Shown: positions 15,942-24,965 of the stretch, piece by piece
How positions within the stretch are numbered: the first letter of the stretch is position 1
How the letters are laid out: every line of letters begins with the position of its first letter
DNA from: Terriglobales bacterium
GTDB taxonomy: Bacteria; Acidobacteriota; Terriglobia; Terriglobales; Acidobacteriaceae
Length of the DNA stretch: 64,000 nt
Assembly: GCA_025934735.1 (NCBI GenBank)
Contig: JAICWP010000025.1
Coordinates: forward strand, 1 to 64,000
Direction of reading: 5' to 3'
Notes under the pieces: model-generated
Told to the model about the DNA's origin: nothing
The model's database searches: none
What the model saw: only the letters and a program-made list of their open reading frames with translations
Program-made: the position numbers and the translations under genes

Positions 15942-17432
15942 ATGCAGAAAATCGCCGTCCTTTACGACGCCAGCCAGGCCGTATTGTCCACCTTCGACCT
16001 GGATGAGGTGCTGAATCAGATCTTAATGATTGCACGCGATTATTTTCACCTGCAGAACGTAGCCATTCTCTTGCTGGACAAAAACACACAGGAATTGCAA
16101 GTCCGCAGCCAAATCGGCTGGGATGCCGGAATGGACCAGATCCGCTTGTCGCTGGACCAGGGCATCACCGGGGCGGCGGCGCGGCTGAAGCGCCCGGTTT
16201 ATGTGCCCGACGTAAGCAAGGACGCTCGCTATATGGTTTCCGCGCAGAGCACTCGGTCGGAGCTGGCGGTACCGCTCATGGTGCGCGACCAGGTGGTGGG
16301 CGTGCTCGACTGCCAGAGCCAGCAGCTGAGCTTTTTCGATTCCGACACTATTGATCTGCTGACGCTGTTTTCCACGCAAGCTTCCATGGCGCTGCAGAAC
16401 GCACACCTCTATTCCCTGGAGCAGCACCGTGCGGCACAGCTGGAGGCTATTAACGCCATCGCCAAGCAGACCACGGCGGTGCTGGACCTCAAGGACCTGC
16501 TGGTCAAGGTGTGTTCGCTGGTGCGGCAATCGTTTCCCGGCGACCACGTATCGGTTTTGTTGCGTGATGATCAGGAACTGATGTTGCGCGCCCACGAGGG
16601 CAGCCTTACTTTGCGCGGCTCCGATCCGGAAATGCTGATCGGAGACGCTATTGCCTGGCGCTGCATGGCGACTGGCCGCACCGTGGTGGAAAACGATGTC
16701 GCCAGAGTGCCGCAATACCTGGCCATGTTTGAGCAGACCCGGTCCAAGATGTGCATTCCCCTGATCTCGTTCGGCCAGACCCTGGGCGTGCTGGCTTTGG
16801 ACAGCGGACAGCTCAACAGCTTTCAGATGACGGATTCGCAGCCGCTGGAATCGGTGGCGGATATATGCGCCACCGCCATCCAGAACGCCTACTACGTGGA
16901 CCGCGTGCGGCAACTCGCTTACATTGACGGCCTTACCGGTATCTTTAATCGCCGCTACTTCGATATGCGCATCGCCCAGGAGATGGAGCGAGCGCGCCGA
17001 TATAACAGCAATTTGTCGGTCATCATGCTCGACATTGATAATTTCAAGCGGCTGAACGACGACTTCGGCCACTTGCTGGGTGATGAGGTGCTGCGTCAGG
17101 TCTCATCCGTGCTTTCGCAGCAATTGCGCAAGGTTGACGTGGTTTGCCGTTATGGCGGAGAGGAATTTGCCGTGCTCTTGCCCCAGATCAGCGCCGAGCA
17201 GGCCTTCAGCGTGGCGGAAAAGCTGCGCCGCGAGGTGGCCGGTTACCGCTTCTCGGGCGTGCCCTGCGCCGTCACCATCAGCGCCGGGGCGGCCGCGTAC
17301 CCCATCCACGGCGGCTCCCGTGACGAAGTAATGAAAGCCGCCGACACAGCCCTCTATACCGCCAAGCAGGCGGGGCGTAACTGCGTGCGCATGGCGACTG
17401 TGATCGCGCAGGCGGTAGGCGCCGCCCTCTAG
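15942..17432 (+). CDS. Diguanylate cyclase with two GAF domains
   Basis: 496 residues: GAF 1 (about 8-155), GAF 2 (about 175-320), then GGDEF (about 335-490). The active-site loop is GGEEF at 405-409, and the RxxD inhibitory site RKVD lies exactly five residues upstream (396-399), so it should make c-di-GMP with product feedback. There is no transmembrane segment, so the GAF domains would sense a cytoplasmic ligand or redox state. It converges with and overlaps the next gene by four bases. Confidence 0.92.
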   Translation: MQKIAVLYDASQAVLSTFDLDEVLNQILMIARDYFHLQNVAILLLDKNTQELQVRSQIGWDAGMDQIRLSLDQGITGAAARLKRPVYVPDVSKDARYMVSAQSTRSELAVPLMVRDQVVGVLDCQSQQLSFFDSDTIDLLTLFSTQASMALQNAHLYSLEQHRAAQLEAINAIAKQTTAVLDLKDLLVKVCSLVRQSFPGDHVSVLLRDDQELMLRAHEGSLTLRGSDPEMLIGDAIAWRCMATGRTVVENDVARVPQYLAMFEQTRSKMCIPLISFGQTLGVLALDSGQLNSFQMTDSQPLESVADICATAIQNAYYVDRVRQLAYIDGLTGIFNRRYFDMRIAQEMERARRYNSNLSVIMLDIDNFKRLNDDFGHLLGDEVLRQVSSVLSQQLRKVDVVCRYGGEEFAVLLPQISAEQAFSVAEKLRREVAGYRFSGVPCAVTISAGAAAYPIHGGSRDEVMKAADTALYTAKQAGRNCVRMATVIAQAVGAAL

Positions 17433-18019
17433 TCGCTCTGATACAGGCGCAGGTCTCCGGCTCCCACGTGAACGTGCAGCCGGTAGGAACCTGGACCGTG
17501 CGTCTTAAATGACCTGGCGAACCCATCTTTGCTCACATTGAACGCGGGAGCGGTGAGATCGCCGATGGCTACGGACGCATCCACCTCCCGGTAGTCCTCC
17601 GGACGGCGCACATCAACATTTACGTCGCCGGCATGGGCTTCGATGTCCTTGCTTCCCGAGACACCTTGAACATTCAGATCCCCGGCTCCCAGCCGGATGA
17701 AAAGGTCAGAACGCTGCGGCACCTCGATCTCGGCATGAAAATCCTGGTGAGGGGCCCGTCGCACCGTGAGGCTGGCGCTTGAGCCCGCGGCTTGCAATTC
17801 GACCTGAACCGAACCCGAAGTCGTACTCGCCGGACGATAAGTGACGCGCACGTGCTCCGCGGGAGTGCCGGAAATGACGTAGTCGCCAGGCGCCAGGTGC
17901 ATTTGAATGCTGCCACCCGCAGCGAACTTCTTCTCAACGTGAGCTTCAGGAACCAGGTCTTGTGCTGCTGCCACTCCAGCCAGGAGAAGAAGGGCCCCGG
18001 CTAACCGTAGCGGTTTCAT
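17429..18019 (-). CDS. Exported DUF4097-like protein
   Basis: 196 residues with a signal peptide (MKPLRLAGALLLLAGVAAAQ). The mature part is beta-rich, with ladder words (GSIQMHLAPGDYVISG; SGSKDIEAHAGDVNVDV; LHVHVGAGDLRLY) like a short DUF4097 protein. No catalytic motif. Its start faces selA across 72 bases. Function unknown. Confidence 0.65.
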   Translation of the reverse strand: MKPLRLAGALLLLAGVAAAQDLVPEAHVEKKFAAGGSIQMHLAPGDYVISGTPAEHVRVTYRPASTTSGSVQVELQAAGSSASLTVRRAPHQDFHAEIEVPQRSDLFIRLGAGDLNVQGVSGSKDIEAHAGDVNVDVRRPEDYREVDASVAIGDLTAPAFNVSKDGFARSFKTHGPGSYRLHVHVGAGDLRLYQSD

Positions 18020-18077
18020 GCGTACTCCTTCTCGATGGAATACGTCGCACTCGCGTCACCAGTTCCCGACGTTGTGG

Positions 18078-18083
18078 GATAAT
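18078..18083 (+). promoter_or_regulatory. -10 element (GATAAT) for selA
   Basis: TGGGATAATC ends only 8 bases before the GTG at 18092, implying a leaderless or nearly leaderless mRNA, as for ispE. No Shine-Dalgarno is visible. Confidence 0.4.
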
Positions 18084-18091
18084 CTCCGGCA

Positions 18092-19528
18092 GTGCCAGTG
18101 ACTGACCAGTCCGAACTGTATCGCCGGTTGCCTTCCGTAGACGAACTCCTGCGTTTGCCAGAGGTTACAAAGCTGGCAGGCCGTGAAGGCCATGCCCCGG
18201 TTGCGGAGGCTGCTCGAGTCGTCCTGGCCCGGGTGCGGGAGGAGATTGCCGCAGGAACGCTGAACGCCGCGGGAGTGGACCTGGCGGTTTCCAGCTTGAG
18301 CGAGGCGCTCGAACGGCAACTGCGGCAGGCTACGCAACTATCCTTGCGTTCCGTGGTTAACGCCACCGGTGTGGTGCTGCACACCAATCTGGGGCGGGCG
18401 CCCCTGGCCGCCGGCGCGCTCGACCACTTGAGGGAGGTGGCTTCCACCTATTCCAACTTGGAATTCGAGGTCGCTGCGGGCGAGCGCGGCAAGCGCGACG
18501 TACATGTGCAATCCCTGTTCGCGCAGTTGTTCGCCCCCATGGTCGGGGCCGAAGCTGGCCCATCCGAACCTGTATCCACGGTGGTGGTGAATAATAACGC
18601 CGCCGCCGTACTGCTGGGCCTGAACACACTGGCCGAAGGCGGCGAGGTAATTGTCTCCAGGGGCGAACTGGTAGAGATTGGCGGGTCGTTCCGCATCCCC
18701 GAGGTGATGGCGAAATCCGGCGCCATCCTGCGCGAGGTGGGCACTACCAACCGCACGCGCATCGGCGATTACGACCGCGCCATCAATGAGAAGACACGCC
18801 TCTTGCTGCGGGTGCACCGTTCGAACTTCCAGATCACTGGCTTTACCGAGCAGCCTGCGCTTTCCGAACTGGTGGAACTGGGGCGCAGGCGGCACATCCC
18901 GGTGATGGAGGACCTGGGCAGCGGCGCGCTCGTAGATCTGCGCTCGCTGGGCATCGCCGGGGAACCGGGCGTGGCCGACAGCCTGCGCGCCGGCGTGGAT
19001 GTGGTGACCTACAGCGGCGACAAGTTGGTGGGCGGCCCGCAGGCGGGCATGTTGAGCGGCCGCCGCGACCTGATCACACGGATCCGCTCTAACCCGCTGT
19101 TTCGCGCCCTGCGTGTGGACAAGCTGACTTACGCCGCGTTACAGGCCACGCTGTTGGCCTATGTTCGCCAGGACCACGATGCCATTCCTGCCCTGCGCAT
19201 GCTGCGGCTTTCCGCGGAAGCAATAGAGCGTCGCGCCGAAGCCGTAAAGCAGAAGCTGCAAAACGCCATCCGCCTCTCCGTCGAGATTGTGGATGGCCGC
19301 TCGGTGGTGGGCGGAGGGGCCGCTCCGGCCGCGACCCTGTCAACCCGCTTGCTGGCAGTCACCTGCGAAGGCCTGAGCGCCGATGAACTTGCCGCACGCC
19401 TGCGTGCCTGGGAGCCGCCCATTGTCGCCCGCGTTGAGGAAGGCCGAGTTCTGCTCGACCTGCGCACCGTGTTTGCGGAACAAGATGAGTTGGTGGAGCG
19501 GGCTCTTACCGCGATTTCGAAAACCTGA
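18092..19528 (+). CDS. selA: L-seryl-tRNA(Sec) selenium transferase
   Basis: PLP enzyme that turns Ser-tRNA(Sec) into Sec-tRNA(Sec) with selenophosphate. 478 residues; the N-terminal region YRRLPSVDELLRLPEV, SLRSVVNATGVVLHTNLGRAPL, VVVNNNAAAVLLGLNTLA, EDLGSGALVDL and the PLP-lysine loop YSGDKLVGGPQAG are all family signatures. GTG start at 18092, or GTG 18098. selB, selD, tRNA-Sec and any selenoprotein gene are not in this window. Confidence 0.94.
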   Translation: MPVTDQSELYRRLPSVDELLRLPEVTKLAGREGHAPVAEAARVVLARVREEIAAGTLNAAGVDLAVSSLSEALERQLRQATQLSLRSVVNATGVVLHTNLGRAPLAAGALDHLREVASTYSNLEFEVAAGERGKRDVHVQSLFAQLFAPMVGAEAGPSEPVSTVVVNNNAAAVLLGLNTLAEGGEVIVSRGELVEIGGSFRIPEVMAKSGAILREVGTTNRTRIGDYDRAINEKTRLLLRVHRSNFQITGFTEQPALSELVELGRRRHIPVMEDLGSGALVDLRSLGIAGEPGVADSLRAGVDVVTYSGDKLVGGPQAGMLSGRRDLITRIRSNPLFRALRVDKLTYAALQATLLAYVRQDHDAIPALRMLRLSAEAIERRAEAVKQKLQNAIRLSVEIVDGRSVVGGGAAPAATLSTRLLAVTCEGLSADELAARLRAWEPPIVARVEEGRVLLDLRTVFAEQDELVERALTAISKT

Positions 19529-19542
19529 TTCACCAGGCAGAC

Positions 19543-19608
19543 TCGGAGGCACAGAGAAAACACAAAAAATGAAAAAAGCATTTCTCCGTATCTCTATGTC
19601 TCAGTGGT
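19543..19608. repeat. GGCACAGAGAAAACAC / TCTCAGTGGTGAA dispersed repeat
   Basis: GGAGGCACAGAGAAAACAC on the left and TTTCTCCGTATCTCTATGTC on the right form an imperfect palindrome. Its right end runs into the start region of the next gene. It is related to the CTCTGCG family at 20205, 24417, 52128-52420, 56471 and within nrdJ. Confidence 0.5.
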
Positions 19609-20152
19609 GAAGTTGACTTGCTTGGCGACTATATTCACTATCGGCCACTCAACGCGCACTCTTCAGGAACTGGTCGCCGCACTGCAGGCACACGGTATGC
19701 GCACCCTGGTGGACATCCGTTCCTTTCCCATGTCGCGTCGCCTGCCGCACTTCAATCGCGAGGCGTTGGAGCAGGAACTGCCCCGGGCAGGCATCGCCTA
19801 CGTGTGGATGAAAGACCTGGGCGGGCGCCGCAAGAAGCAGCGGGACGACTCTCCCAACGTGGCACTGCGCAATGACAGTTTCCGCAACTACGCCGACTAC
19901 ATGCTGACCGAACCCTTCCAGCGCGCCATCGAAGAACTGTTGCGCCTCGCTGCACAGGCCCCCACAGCCATCATGTGCGCCGAGCGGGTTTACTTCCGCT
20001 GCCATCGCATGCTGGTTTCTGATTACCTGGTCGCGCACGGCCATGAGGTGCTGCACATCGACGCCACTGGTCCCGTTCGTCCTCACAAACTCATGACAGA
20101 AGCGCGGGTTGTGGATGGGCAGCTCATCTACCGCGGCGACAGACTGCTGTGA
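19604..20152 (+). CDS. DUF488 domain protein
   Basis: 182 residues. Family signatures are the N-terminal TIGHSTRTLQELVAAL, VDIRSFPMSRRLPHFN, WMKDLGGRRK and the C-terminal cysteine motif CAERVYFRCHR. DUF488 proteins have no firmly assigned reaction. The start is one of two adjacent GTG codons inside the right end of a dispersed repeat; homology begins about 10 residues later. Confidence 0.85.
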   Translation: MVKLTCLATIFTIGHSTRTLQELVAALQAHGMRTLVDIRSFPMSRRLPHFNREALEQELPRAGIAYVWMKDLGGRRKKQRDDSPNVALRNDSFRNYADYMLTEPFQRAIEELLRLAAQAPTAIMCAERVYFRCHRMLVSDYLVAHGHEVLHIDATGPVRPHKLMTEARVVDGQLIYRGDRLL

Positions 20153-20204
20153 CTTGAAGTAATGAAGATCGACGGATGAAGCCCAGTGGCAGCATTTTCT
20201 CGGC

Positions 20205-20245
20205 GAACTCCGCGTGACCTTTGCGACCTCTGCGGTGAGCTTTTT
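20205..20245. repeat. CCTTTGCGACCTCTGCGGTGAGC dispersed repeat copy
   Basis: Matches the CCTCTGCG(T/A)CCTCTGCGGT pattern found at 24417, 52389, 56475, 63123 and 63746. It lies in the gap between the DUF488 gene and acpS. Confidence 0.5.
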
Positions 20246-20321
20246 CGATCGGCAATCATCAATGCCATTATTTGTGTTACCGTAGAAAACTCCGGCGTAA
20301 ATTGGCGGGACAGAAGGCATA

Positions 20322-20711
20322 GTGCGCTGCTGCATGATTGTCGGAACCGGCATTGACATCGTGGAAGTGCCCCGGGTGGCGGCGGCAATCGAACGCTTTG
20401 GCCAGCGCTTTTTGGAGCGGATTTACACGGAAGGCGAAATCCGCTATTGCGAATCCAAAGCCAACCGGGTGGAGCGCTACGCCGCGCGCTTTGCCGCAAA
20501 GGAAGCGGCCATGAAGGCGCTGGGCACGGGCTGGAATCGGGGCGTGAGGTGGCGCGATATCGAGGTGCGCCGGCAACCGGGCGGCCGCCCCACGCTGGTG
20601 TTCAGCGGCAAAGCGGCCGAGTTTGCCGCCGGGCTGGGCGCCACCAATACCGCACTTTCGCTGACGCACACTGCTTCCGAAGCGGTTGCCCAGGTGATCC
20701 TCGAAGCGTGA
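20322..20711 (+). CDS. acpS: Holo-[acyl-carrier-protein] synthase
   Basis: Transfers phosphopantetheine from CoA to acyl carrier protein. The Mg-binding GTGIDIVEVPRV (D near residue 12), RFAAKEAAMKALGTG and the C-terminal LSLTHTASEAVAQVIL are typical. AAGG four bases before GTG 20322 favours a 129-residue product; homologues usually start at the ATG at 20334 (MIVGTGID), giving 125. Confidence 0.93.
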   Translation: MRCCMIVGTGIDIVEVPRVAAAIERFGQRFLERIYTEGEIRYCESKANRVERYAARFAAKEAAMKALGTGWNRGVRWRDIEVRRQPGGRPTLVFSGKAAEFAAGLGATNTALSLTHTASEAVAQVILEA

Positions 20712-20724
20712 CGATAAGCTGAAA

Positions 20725-23151
20725 ATGAGCGAATCCGCAGTTCTCCCCAAACCAGCGCAAGCTCAAGCGGCAACCGCCACCGCGCCCCTGGCCGGCGTGG
20801 CTCTGGTCAGCTTTGCCGCGCTGTTGTTGGAACTCGCCCTGACCCGCTTGTTTTCGGTGGTGCTCTTCTACCACTTCGCCTTTTTGGCGATTTCCATCGC
20901 CTTGCTTGGCCTGGGCGCCGGCGGAGTGTTTGCTTACCTTCGCCAGCACTGGCTGGCTCCCCACGACGTGCGCAAAATTGGCGGCCTGCTCTGTCTTATC
21001 AATGCGGTGGCCATTGTGCTCACGTTGGAAGTGGTGCTGCACACGCGCGTGGCCCTGCAGTTGAGCAGCTACAACTTCAAACGCCTGACCGCGATCTACC
21101 TGTTCTCGGCGATACCGTTTTTCTTCACCGGTTTGCTGTTCTCTGTGGCCTTTGCGCGGGAGACTCGTCGTATTCCGCAGCTGTACGGCGCCGACCTAGT
21201 TGGCGGGTCGCTCGCCTGCCTGGCGGTGGTTCCGCTGCTGAACTGGATCGGCGGACCGAATACCGTGGTTTTTGCCGCCTTGGCTATGGCTTTGGGCGCC
21301 GTGACCTGGGCCCCTTCCAGGCGCGGGCGCCGCGCGGGCGTCGTCCTTGCACTGGTTCTGGCTGCCCTGATCGCCGCCAACTACTCCGGCCGCCTGATGG
21401 ACGTGATCTACGCCAAAGGGGTGCGCATCTCCGATTACTTCACCGTGGAGTATGTGCGCTGGAACGCCATCTCGCGTATCGAAGTGGACCGCAAGAAGGA
21501 CGGCTCCAAGTGGGTGGTGATTGATGCCGACGCCAACAGCGCCATCATGAATTTCGATCCCAAGGTGTGGGAGCAGACGCCGCTGCACAGGGCCATGATG
21601 TCCACCGCACCCTCGGTGACCAATGTGCTGCGGCCTCACGGCAGCTACGCCATCATCGGCCCTGGAGGCGGTCCGGACGTGATGCGCGCGCTGGCCAACG
21701 GCAGCAGCAACATCACTGGCATTGAGATCAATCCCATCATCATCAACAACGTGATGCGCGGCCGCTATGCCGACTACTCGCATCACCTCTACGACCTGCC
21801 CCAGGTCCACATTCACATTGCCGACGGCCGCTCCTGGGTGCGCAACTCCCGCCAGCGCTACGACGTGATCCAGATGACCCTGGTGGATACCTGGGCCTCT
21901 ACCGCCGCCGGCGCTTTCGCCCTCAGCGAAAACAACCTGTACACGGTGGAAGCTTTCAAGGAATATTTCGAGCACCTGAAGCCGGACGGCATGATTGCCA
22001 TCACCCGCTGGGAATTCAAAGAACCCCGCGAAGCCCTGCGCGTGCTTGCGGTCGCCATTCAGGCGCTGCATGACATTGGCGTGGCCAACCCGGCGCGCAA
22101 CTTTATTGTGGTCTCCGAAGGGGCGTTGAATGTGGACGGCCGCCCCGTGGTGGTGCTGGCCAAGAAGACTCCTTTCACCGCGGAGGAGGAAGCCGCGGTA
22201 CAGGCGCACTTGGCGGAAACCAGGCTGGTGGCGCAATACATGCCTTCGCAGCCCCAGGACAATGCCTTCGGCCAGCTCATCGCCAGCAATGATCCTTACG
22301 GCTTCGCGCAGAACTACAAATTCAACGTAACCCCCGTCACCGACAATGCCCCTTTCTTCTTTTTCACCCTCAAGACCCGGCAGATTCTGAACAAGCAACT
22401 GCTGGCCCGGGGAATTGACTGGAAAGTGAACCTGGGGGTGGTAGTGCTGGCGATGGTGCTGCTCATCTCCATTGCCGCCGTGCTTTTCTTCCTGGTGCTG
22501 CCGTTGGCCCTGCACGGCGGAGGCGGCGGACAAACGCTGCAATTGCTCTACTTTGTTGCCGTGGGCCTGGGCTACATCCTGGTGGAGATCACGTTTATCC
22601 AGCGTTTCGTTCTGTTTCTGGGCAATCCCACCTACGCGCTGACCGTCGTCATCTTTCTGCTGATGCTTTCCAGCGGGGCGGGAAGCATGGCGTCACGCCG
22701 CTGGTTGTCTCAGCCCAGCCAGGTGAAGGTCCCGCTGGTGGCGATCGTAGCGGCGCTGCTGGTTTACGTCGGTGTGCTGCACCACCTTCTCGGTTCGCTG
22801 GTTGGCTTACCCTTTTTCGTAAAGCTGGTGATCAGCGCGGCCGTGCTTATTCCTCTGGGCTTTGCCATGGGCATGCCCTTCCCCACCGGACTGCGCTGGC
22901 TGGCGGGAGATACGGTAGAAGCTGAGGATGCCACCATTGCGCCGGCGGACGGCGCTCCTGCCCAGCGCAACGTCATCGAGTGGGCCTGGGCCATGAACGC
23001 GGCCTCCAGTGTGCTGGGCTCGGTGCTGGCCATCGTCATTGCCATCCATGTGGGCCTGAACCTCACGCTTAGCTGCGGCGCCCTCGCCTATCTGCTGGCC
23101 TTATTGCTCACGGTTACCTTCCGGCACACGCCGGTTGCCCGTGGAGCCTAG
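20725..23151 (+). CDS. Membrane protein with spermidine-synthase-like domain
   Basis: 808 residues. An N-terminal set of about six membrane helices (about 20-220) precedes a SAM-dependent aminopropyltransferase-like fold (about 290-470) with GPGGGPDVMRAL, ITGIEINPIII, VHIHIADGRSW and YDVIQMTLVDTWAS; further helices (about 570-800) follow. The catalytic aspartate context of true polyamine synthases is poorly matched, so spermidine production is doubtful. Fused membrane forms of this kind are widespread in environmental bacteria and uncharacterised. It starts 13 bases after acpS. Confidence 0.75.
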   Translation: MSESAVLPKPAQAQAATATAPLAGVALVSFAALLLELALTRLFSVVLFYHFAFLAISIALLGLGAGGVFAYLRQHWLAPHDVRKIGGLLCLINAVAIVLTLEVVLHTRVALQLSSYNFKRLTAIYLFSAIPFFFTGLLFSVAFARETRRIPQLYGADLVGGSLACLAVVPLLNWIGGPNTVVFAALAMALGAVTWAPSRRGRRAGVVLALVLAALIAANYSGRLMDVIYAKGVRISDYFTVEYVRWNAISRIEVDRKKDGSKWVVIDADANSAIMNFDPKVWEQTPLHRAMMSTAPSVTNVLRPHGSYAIIGPGGGPDVMRALANGSSNITGIEINPIIINNVMRGRYADYSHHLYDLPQVHIHIADGRSWVRNSRQRYDVIQMTLVDTWASTAAGAFALSENNLYTVEAFKEYFEHLKPDGMIAITRWEFKEPREALRVLAVAIQALHDIGVANPARNFIVVSEGALNVDGRPVVVLAKKTPFTAEEEAAVQAHLAETRLVAQYMPSQPQDNAFGQLIASNDPYGFAQNYKFNVTPVTDNAPFFFFTLKTRQILNKQLLARGIDWKVNLGVVVLAMVLLISIAAVLFFLVLPLALHGGGGGQTLQLLYFVAVGLGYILVEITFIQRFVLFLGNPTYALTVVIFLLMLSSGAGSMASRRWLSQPSQVKVPLVAIVAALLVYVGVLHHLLGSLVGLPFFVKLVISAAVLIPLGFAMGMPFPTGLRWLAGDTVEAEDATIAPADGAPAQRNVIEWAWAMNAASSVLGSVLAIVIAIHVGLNLTLSCGALAYLLALLLTVTFRHTPVARGA

Positions 23152-23315
23152 CTCGGGCCGTCTGTTATCATCGCCTTAAATTTGAGTCATGGCAGGAGTG
23201 GTATCAGCGCGAGGGCGTGCATCGGCGGCCCACGGGTCGGAACCGAGGCCCCTAGATTGACAATTCCGGTGCCGGCGCCGAAGCATCAGAATAGCTACTA
23301 AGTGTCAGGGGAAAA

Positions 23316-24389
23316 GTGGCTAGCCAGAGGCAATTGAGATGGTCGGAACTGCGGGTCGGGCTGACGGTGGTCTTCGCCAGCATCGTGCTCATCATTCTGA
23401 TCTTCCTCATGACCGGCTCAAGCGGGCTGTTCACCCACAAGATCACCCTTTTCTCCTACTTTGATAATGCTTCCGGACTGCGCGTGGGTGCGCCCGTGCG
23501 CCTGGAGGGTGTGGACATCGGCAATGTGAAGGCCATTCGAGTCGTCCCTGGGCATGGGCTGACCCCCGTACAGGTGGCGATGACGGTGAGCACTAGGTTT
23601 AAGGACGCGGTGCGCACCGATTCCACCGCCGAACTCAGCACCCAGGGCGTCCTGGGTGAAACTTTCGTGGATATTGACAGCCGCGCCGCGCATGGGCCAC
23701 CGGCACAGGATGGCGCCGTGCTGCCCATCCATGAACGCCCGGACCTCACTGATATGGTGCGCGCCAGCCAAAGCACTCTGCAGAACATTCAGGCATTGCT
23801 GCAGCGCGTGGACAGCATCGTCTCCTTTGTGCAGAGCGGCCAGGGCTCAGTGGGCAAGTTGATTTACGACGAGGCCCTCTACAACCGCCTGAATACCACG
23901 TTGGCGGAATTCCAGAAGGTGGCCGCCGCGGTTACCGAGGGCCAGGGCAGCCTGGGAAAGCTGATTGTGAACGACGACCTCTATAACCGCGCAAACGCCA
24001 GCGTGGACAAACTCAACGCCATCCTCGACCAGATCAATTCCGGTCAGGGCACGGTAGGCAAATTCATCAAGGATCCATCGCTCTACAACAATGCCAATGC
24101 CACCATCTCCCAAGCCAACCAGCTCATGGCCGATGTCAATGCCGGTAAGGGCACCCTCGGGCTCGTGACCAAGGACCAGGCCTTCGCCGCCAAGGTGAAC
24201 GACACCGTCAACAAGCTCAATGCCCTGGCTACGCAGCTCAACTCCGGCCAGGGGACAGTGGGCAAGCTGTTGCAGGATCCCTCCATGTACAACAACACCG
24301 ACCGCTTGTTGACGGAAACCCGTGACCTGATCGCGGCCATCCGCAAGAATCCAAAGAAGTACCTCACCATCCGCTTGAAGTTTTTTTAA
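23316..24389 (+). CDS. MCE/MlaD family lipid-transport protein
   Basis: 357 residues from GTG 23316. One N-terminal anchor helix (LTVVFASIVLIILIFLM), an MCE domain at about 40-130 (FDNASGLRVGAPVRLEGVDIG; LSTQGVLGETFVDID), then residues 175-344 formed of exactly five 34-residue repeats beginning G(Q/K)G(T/S)xGKLxxDxxLYN. The tail would form a long helical tube across the periplasm, as in other MCE proteins. No MlaE permease or MlaF ATPase gene is adjacent, so its transporter partner must be elsewhere. Confidence 0.88.
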   Translation: MASQRQLRWSELRVGLTVVFASIVLIILIFLMTGSSGLFTHKITLFSYFDNASGLRVGAPVRLEGVDIGNVKAIRVVPGHGLTPVQVAMTVSTRFKDAVRTDSTAELSTQGVLGETFVDIDSRAAHGPPAQDGAVLPIHERPDLTDMVRASQSTLQNIQALLQRVDSIVSFVQSGQGSVGKLIYDEALYNRLNTTLAEFQKVAAAVTEGQGSLGKLIVNDDLYNRANASVDKLNAILDQINSGQGTVGKFIKDPSLYNNANATISQANQLMADVNAGKGTLGLVTKDQAFAAKVNDTVNKLNALATQLNSGQGTVGKLLQDPSMYNNTDRLLTETRDLIAAIRKNPKKYLTIRLKFF

Positions 24390-24416
24390 TCTGGGCGCTG
24401 ATCCTCAGCGTCTTGG

Positions 24417-24440
24417 GCGTCCTCTGCGGTTTGGGTTTTC
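24417..24440. repeat. GCGTCCTCTGCGGTTT dispersed repeat copy
   Basis: The 16-base word GCGTCCTCTGCGGTTT (24417-24432) is identical to part of the element inside the ribonucleotide reductase gene at 63751-63766. It lies between convergent genes. Confidence 0.55.
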
Positions 24441-24809
24441 TCAGTTTTGCATAAACATCTTGGCCGCGGTCGCCACCATGGCAATGGCGAAAATCTTGCG
24501 CAACGTGGGGCCGGAGATTTCCTGCGCCCAAGCGCCTCCGAAGTAGCCGCCCACAAAAACCCCGCCGGCGATGAGCAAACCGAGCTGCCAGTTCACCTTG
24601 CCAGCCTTGTAGTACTCCATGAACGCGAGAACGCCGGTGGGCGGCAAGAGCATGGCCAGAGAGGTGCCCTGGGCCATGTGCTGGTCCATGCCAAAGATGT
24701 AGATCAGCGCCGGGATGAGAATAATGCCGCCACCCACGCCGATGAGTCCGGAAAACACACCGACAGCCACACCCAGGGCCAAGGCCCCCACTACGTGCCA
24801 CACGGTCAT
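24441..24809 (-). CDS. Half-length TauE/SafE-type membrane permease
   Basis: 122 residues with about four membrane helices; GLIGVGGGIILIPALI is the hallmark of the TauE/SafE sulfite/organoanion exporter repeat. Normal members have two such repeats in about 250 residues; this has one and would need to dimerise. The ATG at 24809 begins the homology; the frame is open to 24866. Substrate unknown. Confidence 0.75.
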   Translation of the reverse strand: MTVWHVVGALALGVAVGVFSGLIGVGGGIILIPALIYIFGMDQHMAQGTSLAMLLPPTGVLAFMEYYKAGKVNWQLGLLIAGGVFVGGYFGGAWAQEISGPTLRKIFAIAMVATAAKMFMQN

Positions 24810-24860
24810 GATTGGTCTCGCAAGAGGAAGTAAGTGCGGAAGGATTGTAGAGGGAGCACG

Positions 24861-24884
24861 CAGCATTCAGCAATCAGCATTCGG
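24861..24884. repeat. CATTCAGCAATCAGCATTCGG 7-bp-periodic repeat
   Basis: CATTCAG / CAATCAG / CATTCGG are three 7-base words in tandem in the 156-base gap before lipA on the minus strand. The rest of the gap shows no other feature. Confidence 0.45.
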
Positions 24885-24965
24885 CCCACGGAACAGATCC
24901 GGGAGGGTACGCGAAGGTTCCGGGCTATGCCGACCGGCGCTGCGCCACGAGAGAACAGCCAGAAG

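Noticed and set aside
21196-22542. Long minus-strand reading frame opposite the spermidine-synthase-like gene
   Set aside because: High-GC antisense shadow: the plus strand encodes a clear protein fold, while the antisense translation is rich in H, G, R and Q with no recognisable motif. The same holds for antisense frames at 2514-3308, 32924-34267, 35316-36476 and 43736-44914.
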